From the NCBI RefSeq assembly GCF_009725165.1, contig NZ_WNZW01000013.1, forward strand, positions 52,156 to 116,155: DNA of 64,000 bases. The letters run 5' to 3'. Below are positions 57,006 through 64,000 of this stretch, in pieces. Made by a program: the position numbers and the translations under genes. The notes under the pieces are model-generated. The model ran no database searches. It had not been told where the DNA came from and saw only the letters and a list, made by a program, of their open reading frames with translations. Positions within the stretch are counted from its first letter, which is position 1; each line of letters starts with the position of its first letter. This DNA comes from Paenibacillus woosongensis. GTDB taxonomy: Bacteria > Bacillota > Bacilli > Paenibacillales > Paenibacillaceae.

Positions 57006-60005
57006 TTATAAATTTTTAGCCTTCATCTTCAAATCATTGACTAGCTGCATCGCCTGAAGCGGGGTCATATTCAGCAGATCCGCATTCTTCACCATATTAA
57101 GTATGCTGCGCACCTTCGCGTCTTCCTCAGAAGATCTTGCTTTTGCGATCGGCAATTCGTCTCCAAAAATAGAGAGCTGCACGACTTCCGCATTTCCCGG
57201 AGTCTCGTCTGGCGCTAAGGAGGATGCCTCCTTCGGGCCCTCGAGCTCTTCAGCGGCCGTTGACTGATGCGGTTCCTGCGGCCTCTCGACTCCGCCAGCG
57301 ACCGTTGACTTACCTGGTTCCTGCGGCGACGCTGCGCTCCAAGCCTGGTTTGCGGTTTCCGCCACAGCTTCCTTCACAGTTTCCGTCCCTGTTTGATGCA
57401 GAACTCCGCCGCCAGCCAGTGTCTCGGCACCAGCCTCGCTTTCCTCTAGCACACGCAGCCCTGCTGCCGCATCATGTGAGCCAGCCTGTGCAAGTCCGCC
57501 TATAAGATTAGCCGATTGTACAGCGATTCCTGAGGCTCGTCCATCCGCAGCTTCTGCTGACTGCTGGACGGCCTGCCCGCTTCGGCGCTCTGTGCTGCCG
57601 GAAGCGACCTCGGCTGCCGCCTGCTCGAAGCCCTGCAGCAGTCCATACGCACGGTCGATTATTCCGCCCGGCAGTCCGGCCAATCTGGCGCAGTAAATAC
57701 CGTAGCTTGAATCCGCCGCGCCCGGAATGAGCTTCCGCAGAAAGTGCACCTTGTCTCCGCTCTCCTGTACAGCCATCGAATAATTGCTAAGGCCGGACAG
57801 GCTGGATTCCAGATGGGCCAGCTCATGGAAATGCGTGGATACGAGCGCCTTGCAGCCTATATGATCATGGACGTATTCGATAACCGCCTGTGCGATGGCC
57901 ATACCTTCGCTTGTCGACGTTCCGCGTCCGAGCTCATCGATGATGATCAAACTGCGCGAGGTGGCTTTCTCCGTCATGACCTGAATGTCGGCCATTTCGA
58001 CCATGAAGGTGCTTTGTCCGCCAATCAAATCGTCGGCCGCGCCGATACGCGTAAAAATCCGGTCTATCATCGGAATTTCCGCCGACGCGGCAGGCACGAA
58101 GCTGCCGATTTGCGCCATGATCGATATAAGCGCCACCTGGCGCATGTAGGTGCTTTTTCCGGCCATATTCGGCCCCGTAATGAGCAGAATGCTCGCTTCT
58201 TCCTGCTGCAGCTTCGTGCTGTTGGCTATGAATGCGGCATCGCTCATGACCGATTCCACGACCGGATGCCGTCCCTGCTCGATGACCATATCATAGCCGT
58301 CCGTCAGCACAGGCTTCACAAATCCGCTATCCGCAGCCACCGCGGCAAGGGAGCGGTACACATCGATCACGGCCAACTGCTCGGCCAGACGCTGCAGACG
58401 GGTGATCTCCCCGCTGATCCGCTCGCGCAGCTCGGTGAACAAAGCGTATTCCAGGTCGACCATTTTCTCCTCAGCCTCGAGAATCAGCGTCTCCTTCTCC
58501 TTCAGCTCCGGCGTCACGAACCGTTCCGCATTCGCCAGCGTCTGCTTCCGCTCGTACCTTCCTTCCGGCAGCAGGGATAAATTTGCTTTTGTCACTTCAA
58601 TATAGTAGCCAAACACTTTGTTGTAGCCGATCTTCAGTGATTTGATGCCGGTAGCCTGGCGTTCGGCGGCTTCCAGCTCGGCAATCCAGCGTTTGCCGTT
58701 CGTGCCCGCTTCCCGCAGCTCGTCGAGGCGCTCGTGGTAGCCTTTTTTGATGATGCCTCCGTCACGGACGGATACGGGCGGCTCGTCCGCAATCGCAGCC
58801 TCGATCTGCTCCGCCAGATCCACGCACTCATCCATCTCTGCTGCAACCCGGGCAAGCGCCGTTGAAGCCGAAGCCTGGCACAGCGCCTTGATTGCCGGCA
58901 CCTGGCGCAAGGACTGCTTCAGGGCGATAAGATCGCGCCCGTTGGCACTGCCAAAGGCGATCCGGCCTACGAGCCGTTCCAGATCATAGATTTGCTTTAA
59001 AGCTTCCTTCAAATCCTCCCTCAGTATAAAAGACCCGTACAGGTGATCGACCGCCTCCAGCCGCTCCTCGATCAGGCTGCGGTGCAGCAGCGGCTTATCG
59101 ATCCAGCGCCGCAGCATTCTCGCCCCCATCGACGTCTCTGTCCGGTCCAGCAGCCACAGCAGCGAACCGCGCTTGGAGCGTTCACGCACGGTTTCGACCA
59201 GCTCCAGATTGCGGCGGGTAAACGGATCAAGAATCATGAAGTTCTCCGGCTCATATGCCGAGATCTTTGTCAGCTGCCCGAGGGAGCGCTTCTGCGTCTC
59301 GCTTAAATAGCCGACCAGCAGCGCCACACAGTCGCGGCGTTCCGGCTCTAGCCGTACCCAAGCCGCCTCTCCGAACTGCTTGCGGCCGAGCTCGTCCTTC
59401 GCTTTATCCCACGGTGTATATACGATCGGCTTGCCGATAGGACTGCTGGACTCGCGCAGCCAATCCAGCAGCGCGCTGTCCCCGATAATTTCGGACGGAT
59501 CATACAGCCCAACCTCGTCCCGCAGCCATTCTTTGCTGGCCGGAGCAGAGCTGGCGTACAGTTCTCCGGTAGACAGGTCGCAGGAGGCTATAGCCATCAT
59601 GCCCTGCCGCTCCGTTATGCATAAAATATAGTTATTCGCCTTCTCGCCGACCGTTTTCCCTTCCATGACCGTACCCGGCGTAACGACCCGCACGATTTCC
59701 CGGCGTACCACGCCTTTGGCTTCTGCAGGGTCCTCGGTTTGTTCACAGATCGCAACCTTGTACCCTTTCTCAATCAGCCGGTGAATGTAATTCTCGGCAG
59801 AATGGTAAGGAACGCCGCACATCGGAATTTTCTCGTCGGTTCCTCCTGCTCTGGCCGTTAACGTAATTTCCAGTTCTTTTGCAGCCAGTATCGCATCGTC
59901 AAAAAACATTTCATAAAAATCGCCCAGCCGGAAAAAAAGAAACGCATCCTGCGCCTGGGCTTTTACACTTAAATATTGTTGAATCATCGGCGTATAGGTT
60001 GCCAT
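57006..60005 (-). CDS. mutS: DNA mismatch recognition protein MutS
   Basis: The protein has 999 residues; typical MutS has 850-900. The ATG at 60005 has GGAGG six bases upstream. The mismatch-reading Phe-x-Glu motif is in GDFYEMF (about 29-35), Walker A is GPNMAGKST (about 609-617), Walker B is IIIDELGRGTS, and STHFHELAHL follows. The extra length is a low-complexity linker at about 800-935, rich in Ala, Glu and Gly. After it comes VVQLSIFG, which fits a beta-clamp-binding motif, then the C-terminal helical tail. An unlinked 530-base repeat-rich gap precedes mutL. Confidence 0.96.
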   Translation of the reverse strand: MATYTPMIQQYLSVKAQAQDAFLFFRLGDFYEMFFDDAILAAKELEITLTARAGGTDEKIPMCGVPYHSAENYIHRLIEKGYKVAICEQTEDPAEAKGVVRREIVRVVTPGTVMEGKTVGEKANNYILCITERQGMMAIASCDLSTGELYASSAPASKEWLRDEVGLYDPSEIIGDSALLDWLRESSSPIGKPIVYTPWDKAKDELGRKQFGEAAWVRLEPERRDCVALLVGYLSETQKRSLGQLTKISAYEPENFMILDPFTRRNLELVETVRERSKRGSLLWLLDRTETSMGARMLRRWIDKPLLHRSLIEERLEAVDHLYGSFILREDLKEALKQIYDLERLVGRIAFGSANGRDLIALKQSLRQVPAIKALCQASASTALARVAAEMDECVDLAEQIEAAIADEPPVSVRDGGIIKKGYHERLDELREAGTNGKRWIAELEAAERQATGIKSLKIGYNKVFGYYIEVTKANLSLLPEGRYERKQTLANAERFVTPELKEKETLILEAEEKMVDLEYALFTELRERISGEITRLQRLAEQLAVIDVYRSLAAVAADSGFVKPVLTDGYDMVIEQGRHPVVESVMSDAAFIANSTKLQQEEASILLITGPNMAGKSTYMRQVALISIMAQIGSFVPAASAEIPMIDRIFTRIGAADDLIGGQSTFMVEMADIQVMTEKATSRSLIIIDELGRGTSTSEGMAIAQAVIEYVHDHIGCKALVSTHFHELAHLESSLSGLSNYSMAVQESGDKVHFLRKLIPGAADSSYGIYCARLAGLPGGIIDRAYGLLQGFEQAAAEVASGSTERRSGQAVQQSAEAADGRASGIAVQSANLIGGLAQAGSHDAAAGLRVLEESEAGAETLAGGGVLHQTGTETVKEAVAETANQAWSAASPQEPGKSTVAGGVERPQEPHQSTAAEELEGPKEASSLAPDETPGNAEVVQLSIFGDELPIAKARSSEEDAKVRSILNMVKNADLLNMTPLQAMQLVNDLKMKAKNL

Positions 60006-60060
60006 GATCATCCTCCATGCCCATTTCGTAGACTTCTATTATATCAAAAGCGCCCTCCGC

Positions 60061-61551
60061 TTACGAATGGTTTTCCAATTTCCAAGACCTGCGAATATCC
60101 ACCGTCTCGTCCCAGGTTCGCCCAGAGCATGCCGCCTCCATGAACGGCGTGATATAACCCTCATATCGGGGGTAATCCGCCAGCTTTTTGAGATCGTCAT
60201 GCAGCTGTGGCAGCACCTCCCGCAGGCGCTCCTGATTCCCTTGGTAAAAAGCGGCATGCAGCCCTTCGTCGTGCAGCGGCCTGCGGGGCAGCTGGCCCGC
60301 ATTCCCGGCGATCAGCGCGGCAATCGCGACGACGCCCTTCGTTACCACAGGTGAGATCAGGAAGCTGGGCAACGTCCGATATTCGAACCCTCCATGCGGC
60401 TGCAAACGAAAATCCCCTAAATAACCGTAAAGCGGACGCCGCCCGAAGCTCCGGCGATCCTCCATGGCAGCGACAGGCAGCGCCAGATAGTTATCCAGCA
60501 CCTGCAGCAGCTGGAAGGTCAGAGGAATGCCGCTGAAGTGGATGTGCCCGCCTAAAGGAAACCCCCGCTGCGGCATTCCCCCGGCTTGCCACAACAGCTT
60601 TTTATCCTCGATGGAGCGATAAGCGACCCGGAAGGCGTGCAGCAATTGCACGAGTACCTCGCGGGGTTCGCCGGCAGGCTGGGGCCGCAGCTCCACAAGC
60701 GGAAAGCGGCGCTCCCCCCGGTACCTCAACGAGTCGCATCCCGCCTCGCCAGAGAACCCTAAATACCGGGAAGCCGGAACCACTTTGCCGGTCGCCCGGT
60801 TAAAGAGCAGAAATTCTGGATCCATCCCCAGGAGTAACGCCGGGCCGCTTTCTTTTGCAGCGCCTTGATGCTTCCGCAGCTCCTCCGCTGTTTCCCACAT
60901 CGCATTGGCAGCAAGCATAACCCGTTCCTCCGTGCGGTAATCTGGACTTGCTGTCACCTGCTCGACCGTAAATCTCCCATCCTCGCCAGCCTGGAGCGTC
61001 ACTTCTCCCATTTCCAGCTGCAAAGCATAAAGCGCCCGGATAGCGGTTTTCTCCAGGCGGCGTTCCAATAGTGTGCGGCGTCCTTCCTCTCCTTGCGGCA
61101 GCGGACGGCGGGTTCCCCCGACGCCTAGCTCAGCCATGTAAGTCGCTTTTAAGTGAAAGACCTGAACGACGAAGCGGCGTAGCAGTCTGCGATTGCTGCG
61201 TGTGAGCTGAGGTTCCACTCCGTCAGAAGCGAGGACAGCGTTCAACCCGCTTATGCTTAAGCGCTTCTGCCGTTTCGCGATCGGGCTTGCGAGAAATTCG
61301 CCCAAGTGACCGTTGATCGTATGAAAGCTATTGTTCCCGTCTTGCACCTGTGGATTTTTTTCAGAGAACCTGATTTCTATCCATTCCAGTGAACCTGACA
61401 GTGGGCGCCTCGATACGCTTACTGGCCTTATGCCGCTGTCCACCTTATCCGTTTCGGACTGTGACAGCGCCTTTATTTCATCAAGCAGCTTCTGCGCAGA
61501 TGCTCCGCGGATGATCTGAATCCGCGTTCCGATCGGGCGAAGTCCTTCCAT
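60061..61551 (-). CDS. Amidoligase-type (COOH-NH2 ligase-like) protein
   Basis: The protein has 496 residues from the ATG at 61551, with AGGAGGGG about ten bases upstream. The C-terminal half has landmarks of the phage-type amidoligase family within the glutamine-synthetase/GCS fold: LLGMDPEFLLFN, FPLVELRPQPAG, FPLGGHIHFSGIP and FEYRTLPSF, containing the Glu, His and Arg residues expected for ATP and metal binding. The N-terminal half (PIGTRIQIIRGASA, RLLRRFVVQVFHLKA) is unlike known domains. It lies between cotE and mutS. It may link amino acids or amines to a protein or peptidoglycan carboxylate; a spore-coat substrate is only inferred. Confidence 0.72.
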   Translation of the reverse strand: MEGLRPIGTRIQIIRGASAQKLLDEIKALSQSETDKVDSGIRPVSVSRRPLSGSLEWIEIRFSEKNPQVQDGNNSFHTINGHLGEFLASPIAKRQKRLSISGLNAVLASDGVEPQLTRSNRRLLRRFVVQVFHLKATYMAELGVGGTRRPLPQGEEGRRTLLERRLEKTAIRALYALQLEMGEVTLQAGEDGRFTVEQVTASPDYRTEERVMLAANAMWETAEELRKHQGAAKESGPALLLGMDPEFLLFNRATGKVVPASRYLGFSGEAGCDSLRYRGERRFPLVELRPQPAGEPREVLVQLLHAFRVAYRSIEDKKLLWQAGGMPQRGFPLGGHIHFSGIPLTFQLLQVLDNYLALPVAAMEDRRSFGRRPLYGYLGDFRLQPHGGFEYRTLPSFLISPVVTKGVVAIAALIAGNAGQLPRRPLHDEGLHAAFYQGNQERLREVLPQLHDDLKKLADYPRYEGYITPFMEAACSGRTWDETVDIRRSWKLENHS

Positions 61552-61605
61552 TTTCTCGTCCCCTCCTCTGCCGGCGTTGATTGGTATATATTTTTTGTTT
61601 TTTAT

Positions 61606-61628
61606 ACAAAAAGAGGGCAGCCGCCCTC
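61606..61628 (-). terminator. Intrinsic terminator of cotE
   Basis: GAGGGC pairs with GCCCTC around a four-base loop, followed on the minus strand by TTTTTG. It lies between cotE and the amidoligase gene, so the latter needs read-through or its own promoter in the T-rich stretch 61577-61606. Confidence 0.75.
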
Positions 61629-61689
61629 GACGACGCCGCCCCTGCCGCATATATTAGATTATCTTCACCTAGCGCGTGTCCTCCCGAAG

Positions 61690-62235
61690 CTACAGCTCGT
61701 CGTCGAGGAGATCCGGATCCAGATCTTCGTAATCCCCCGGATCGGAACCAAAATCGAACTCCTTGTCTTCGTAACCGCCGCCCGGCACAACGAGGACATT
61801 GATCTTCGTTTCAGCAATAAGCTCGACGGCGAACTCCCGCTCTACACGGATGGATACACGGCCATCCCCAGATACGCCGGCTTCAACGGTGCTCGGTTCC
61901 TGCGTTGCCTCCGCGGATACTTCCACCGTTGAAGAGCGGTGCCTGGAGTCAACATAACTCAGTGGCACATGCTCTACATAGGAAATCGTCTCTTTGGCTA
62001 CCTCGGTCTGGGAATTTTTGCTGAAGGAATACCAGATGTTCACATCGTAACTACCAATAACTTCGATTCCGTCGCCTGCGGAGACCGCCTCATACTGGTG
62101 GTTTATAATCCACGCGCCAAGTATGCTGGTCGGTTTATGAGGCGGAGTCACGGTATGGGTTACGGTAGAGAACTTACGACCTTTGCCGCAGATCGCTTTC
62201 GTTATAATCTCTCTACTTTGATATTTCGATGACAT
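61690..62235 (-). CDS. cotE: Outer spore coat morphogenetic protein CotE
   Basis: This 181-residue protein has, as I recall, the same length as B. subtilis CotE. The ATG at 62235 has GGAGGAGG seven bases upstream. Conserved segments include REIITKAICGKGRKFS, PTSILGAWIINHQYEA, VIGSYDVNIWYSFS and the acidic C-terminus ending DLDPDLLDDEL, which is needed for coat-protein recruitment. CotE directs outer coat assembly. The order cotE, mutS, mutL is as in B. subtilis except for the inserted amidoligase gene. Confidence 0.95.
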   Translation of the reverse strand: MSSKYQSREIITKAICGKGRKFSTVTHTVTPPHKPTSILGAWIINHQYEAVSAGDGIEVIGSYDVNIWYSFSKNSQTEVAKETISYVEHVPLSYVDSRHRSSTVEVSAEATQEPSTVEAGVSGDGRVSIRVEREFAVELIAETKINVLVVPGGGYEDKEFDFGSDPGDYEDLDPDLLDDEL

Positions 62236-62267
62236 GTTCGAACCTCCTCCATACATCATTCACTACA

Positions 62268-62275
62268 ATTGTATG
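62268..62275 (-). promoter_or_regulatory. Possible SigE-type -10 element of cotE
   Basis: CATACAAT on the minus strand matches the SigE -10 consensus and lies 33 bases before the ATG. A weak -35 (CAACATT) is found 13 bases upstream. B. subtilis cotE is known to use a SigE promoter. Confidence 0.5.
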
Positions 62276-62315
62276 CAGGACATAGGCGAATGTTGATTGG
62301 ACGAAGTAAAATAAT

Positions 62316-62359
62316 AAGAAAAACGTCAATCGAAGCACCTTCTAGGGAGACAGACCGCT
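62316..62359. repeat. 44-bp direct repeat, copy 1
   Basis: This is identical to 62426-62469, from AAGAAAAACG to CAGACCGCT. It lies about 40 bases upstream of the putative cotE -10. Confidence 0.9.
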
Positions 62360-62369
62360 TTTAAAGGTA

Positions 62370-62434
62370 GTTTTTCTTGCGATATAAGGATGATGAACCC
62401 AGGATGCTTAGACTTCTTATATCTAAAGAAAAAC
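62370..62434. repeat. Interrupted inverted repeat between the direct repeats
   Basis: GTTTTTCTT and GATATAAG pair with CTTATATC and AAGAAAAAC, with a two-by-two internal loop and about 27 loop bases. The right arm runs into the second direct repeat. Confidence 0.75.
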
Positions 62435-62469
62435 GTCAATCGAAGCACCTTCTAGGGAGACAGACCGCT
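62426..62469. repeat. 44-bp direct repeat, copy 2
   Basis: This is the second identical copy, 110 bases from the first. It lies just past the stop of the aromatic-acid-exporter-family gene at 62506. Confidence 0.9.
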
Positions 62470-62505
62470 CGCTTACCATAGGAACATAAGCCCCAGCGCA
62501 GACTC

Positions 62506-63462
62506 TTATAACTTGGATATCGTGGGAACTTTATCTTTTTTAGCAATTTCCAGATACATCGCCAGCTCGCGGCAGATTTGCAGTACAGCGGAGCGAATTT
62601 CGAATTCCTCTCTTGTGGAGGGCAGCTCCATTTTTTTGAATTCCTGTTCCCACTCTGCAAGCATAGCCTCCGTTCGGCCCGTATACTCCTCTTTGGTCAC
62701 ATCCAGGCTCAATCGCTCGAACAGCAGGGCGGCGATATCCGTTTGCGGCATCCGCTGAAACACCTGTGCAATGAGCTCTAGCATCGATTCGATCCGCTCC
62801 AGCTGCTGCTTGCGCATGTAGAAGTACACACTCCACGATTCATCGGGCGAAACAAGCTGGTTCTCCAGCGCGCGCTTGGCTCTGGCGAGCCCGTCCTTGA
62901 TTAGAGCGGCGGCCTCAATCAATTCTTTGCCGTCCCACACATGCTGCGGATGATGAAGTGTCAGGGCAATGTGGCTAAATATTTCCGCGAACAGCTCGTC
63001 GATTTTATGGCGAATTTCACTTAATTTATGCTGTTCATTCGGCATGTAGATGAGATTCACAGCCATCGCCGAACCCAGTCCGATCAATAGCAGCTCGACT
63101 TGCGTCAGCATCACATGCAAACTCAGCTCCTCCCCGCCAAAAACGCGAAATACGACAACGGAGCTCGTTACGATTCCTTCCTTGAAATGCGCGCGCGACA
63201 TGAGCGGGAAGGCAATCAATATGTACAGGACAAGCACCCAAATATGGAAGCCCAGGATAAAAAACAAGCCGAACGCGAGCAGCAGCCCCATAACCGAAGC
63301 GAAAAAACGGGAAGACACCGTTAGCAAGCTCCGCTTACGCGTCACATCCACACCTAAAATTGCTAGCAGCCCTGCCGATAGCGCCCCTTGAATATTAAAC
63401 GCATCTGCGATAATAATAGCGATTAGCGTTGCAATCGCCGTTTTTATGACTCGAAACCCCAT
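62506..63462 (-). CDS. Aromatic acid exporter family membrane protein (YqjA-like)
   Basis: The protein has 318 residues from the ATG at 63462, with AAAGGG seven bases upstream. The N-terminal half has four to five close-packed helices (TAIATLIAIIIADAFNIQGA, FFASVMGLLLAFGLFFILG, VELLLIGLGSAMAVNLIYMP). The C-terminal half is a long helical cytoplasmic region (KIDELFAEIFSHIALTLHH, QLERIESMLELIAQVF). This is the ArAE_1 layout of B. subtilis YqjA. The family is named after efflux relatives; its own substrate is not known. Confidence 0.85.
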   Translation of the reverse strand: MGFRVIKTAIATLIAIIIADAFNIQGALSAGLLAILGVDVTRKRSLLTVSSRFFASVMGLLLAFGLFFILGFHIWVLVLYILIAFPLMSRAHFKEGIVTSSVVVFRVFGGEELSLHVMLTQVELLLIGLGSAMAVNLIYMPNEQHKLSEIRHKIDELFAEIFSHIALTLHHPQHVWDGKELIEAAALIKDGLARAKRALENQLVSPDESWSVYFYMRKQQLERIESMLELIAQVFQRMPQTDIAALLFERLSLDVTKEEYTGRTEAMLAEWEQEFKKMELPSTREEFEIRSAVLQICRELAMYLEIAKKDKVPTISKL

Positions 63463-63692
63463 GCCATCACCCTTTTTTAGAACAATGATTAGTTTAAAAA
63501 AATACATTCACTTGATTATGCTGCCATTAGGCTTTTTATTAGTATCGTACTAGGTTTGCAGCAACGGCACAGTGACAATTCTGATGGCAAACACGGCTTA
63601 AGCCCTCAGTATCTGAATCCTAACCGCTCACTCGTTCCGGCAGTTCCTGTGTTGTTTGTTGTCAACGTCGCTGGAGTTACTATGCTTGGCTG

Positions 63693-63830
63693 GGTTAGCG
63701 GACCCAGAAGCCCTTATTTACAGAAAAAGAGTGCAGTTCCGTTCCCTTACGGACACAGAAGCCCTTATCCCGCTACTTTTGCTCTATTTCGGGCTCGTTT
63801 TCTTGAAATAGCTTCTCCTGTGTCCGTTAC
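63693..63830. repeat. Three copies of a GGACACAGAAGCCC-type repeat
   Basis: GCGGACCCAGAAGCCCTTAT at 63698, ACGGACACAGAAGCCCTTAT at 63749 and, on the minus strand, AACGGACACAGGAGAAGCTA at 63810-63829 share a core. No gene is seen in 63463-63939; the IS starts near 63888. Confidence 0.6.
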
Positions 63831-63887
63831 TACTATATTTTACCCCATTTTGCACAAATAGCGGAACGTATGCGCTAGAATAAAAAG

Positions 63888-64000
63888 TGGACACCAGTTA
63901 ACGGACTGGAGATAATGAGACCAACGGAGGTGTGTCCACATGGGCGATCAAAGACAACGGTATAACGAAGAGTTCAAAAAACAAACGGTACGGTTCATCC
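63888..64000 (+). mobile_element. Left end of an IS3-like insertion sequence (cut by window edge)
   Basis: TGGACACCAGTTAACGGACT at 63888 is a plausible terminal inverted repeat beginning TG, and a transposase-type ORF starts 52 bases inside. The right end and target duplication lie outside the window, so the exact boundary is unproven. Confidence 0.6.
63940..64000 (+). CDS. IS3-family transposase OrfA, N-terminus (partial)
   Basis: ATG at 63940 has GGAGGTG about eight bases upstream and opens MGDQRQRYNEEFKKQTVRFI. The pattern R-Y-x-x-E-F-K-x-x-x-V is the start of the helix-turn-helix OrfA of IS3-family elements. The frame runs off the window. Confidence 0.75.
   Translation, partial: MGDQRQRYNEEFKKQTVRFI

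Noticed and set aside
57744..58580. A 278-codon plus-strand frame opposite mutS
   Set aside because: It is a reverse-strand shadow of mutS without translation signals.
62316..62469. Two 44-bp repeats with a 66-bp interval as a CRISPR array
   Set aside because: There are only two copies, the interval is too long and forms its own inverted repeat, and no cas gene is present.

Overview
The window looks like the chromosome of a spore-forming member of the Bacillales, most likely Paenibacillus or a close relative. The evidence is a spore-coat gene (cotE), spoVK, DUF4183 and collagen-like surface proteins, Bacillus-type SOS boxes beside lexA and a yneA-like gene, a MerR-type GlnR that reads its own promoter, AGGAGG-like ribosome binding sites, and frequent TTG/GTG starts. 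Most genes lie on the minus strand. Gene order follows the B. subtilis backbone cotE-mutS-mutL-miaA-hfq, spoVK-hflX-ynbB-glnR-glnA and lexA-yneA-ynzC, with extra blocks inserted.

Layout, left to right. 1-3.6 kb: the tail of a plus-strand gene, a response regulator with a degenerate receiver, a ThiF/MoeB-type adenylyltransferase and an ABC-F ATPase. 3.7-14.1 kb: a ten-gene minus-strand operon for a divergent Tad/Flp-type secretion or pilus machine. In transcription order it encodes a Ser/Thr kinase fused to a CpaE/MinD-like domain, a CpaB-like SAF protein, two MinD/CpaE-like proteins without a recognisable P-loop, a TadA ATPase, one polypeptide that seems to combine TadB and TadC, and four small single-helix proteins. 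It has a promoter and then a strong terminator-like hairpin just before its first ribosome binding site. 14.2-19.3 kb: a coupled repair/RNA-modification operon (Gfo/Idh oxidoreductase, NagD-like HAD, Fpg/Nei-type glycosylase, endonuclease IV, cREC-domain protein, RlmM-like methyltransferase).

19.4-30.6 kb: rnz, metH, mtnD, a HAD phosphatase, a membrane protein, an aldo/keto reductase, ynzC, a spore-surface pair (collagen-like plus DUF4183 proteins, with a 20-codon ORF coupled to the first), then yneA and lexA sharing an SOS-controlled divergent region. 30.8-40.1 kb: a YitT-family protein, then the xylose transporter xylFGH and an adjacent three-component regulator (extracytoplasmic binding protein, histidine kinase, AraC-type regulator), both with likely CcpA sites. 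40.2-42.4 kb: a DUF1259 gene, a decayed copy of the sensor gene, two membrane proteins and an AT-rich repeat cluster.

42.4-54.4 kb: glnA-glnR, ynbB-like gene, hflX, spoVK, a YdcF-family protein, a DUF402 protein, a class A penicillin-binding protein, hfq, miaA and an RsmJ-like methyltransferase. 54.4-63.5 kb: mutL and mutS, both with long low-complexity linkers, an amidoligase-type protein, cotE, a 44-bp direct repeat pair and an aromatic-acid-exporter-family protein. The window ends inside the first gene of an IS3-like element. All assignments come from reading motifs and context; no database search was run.
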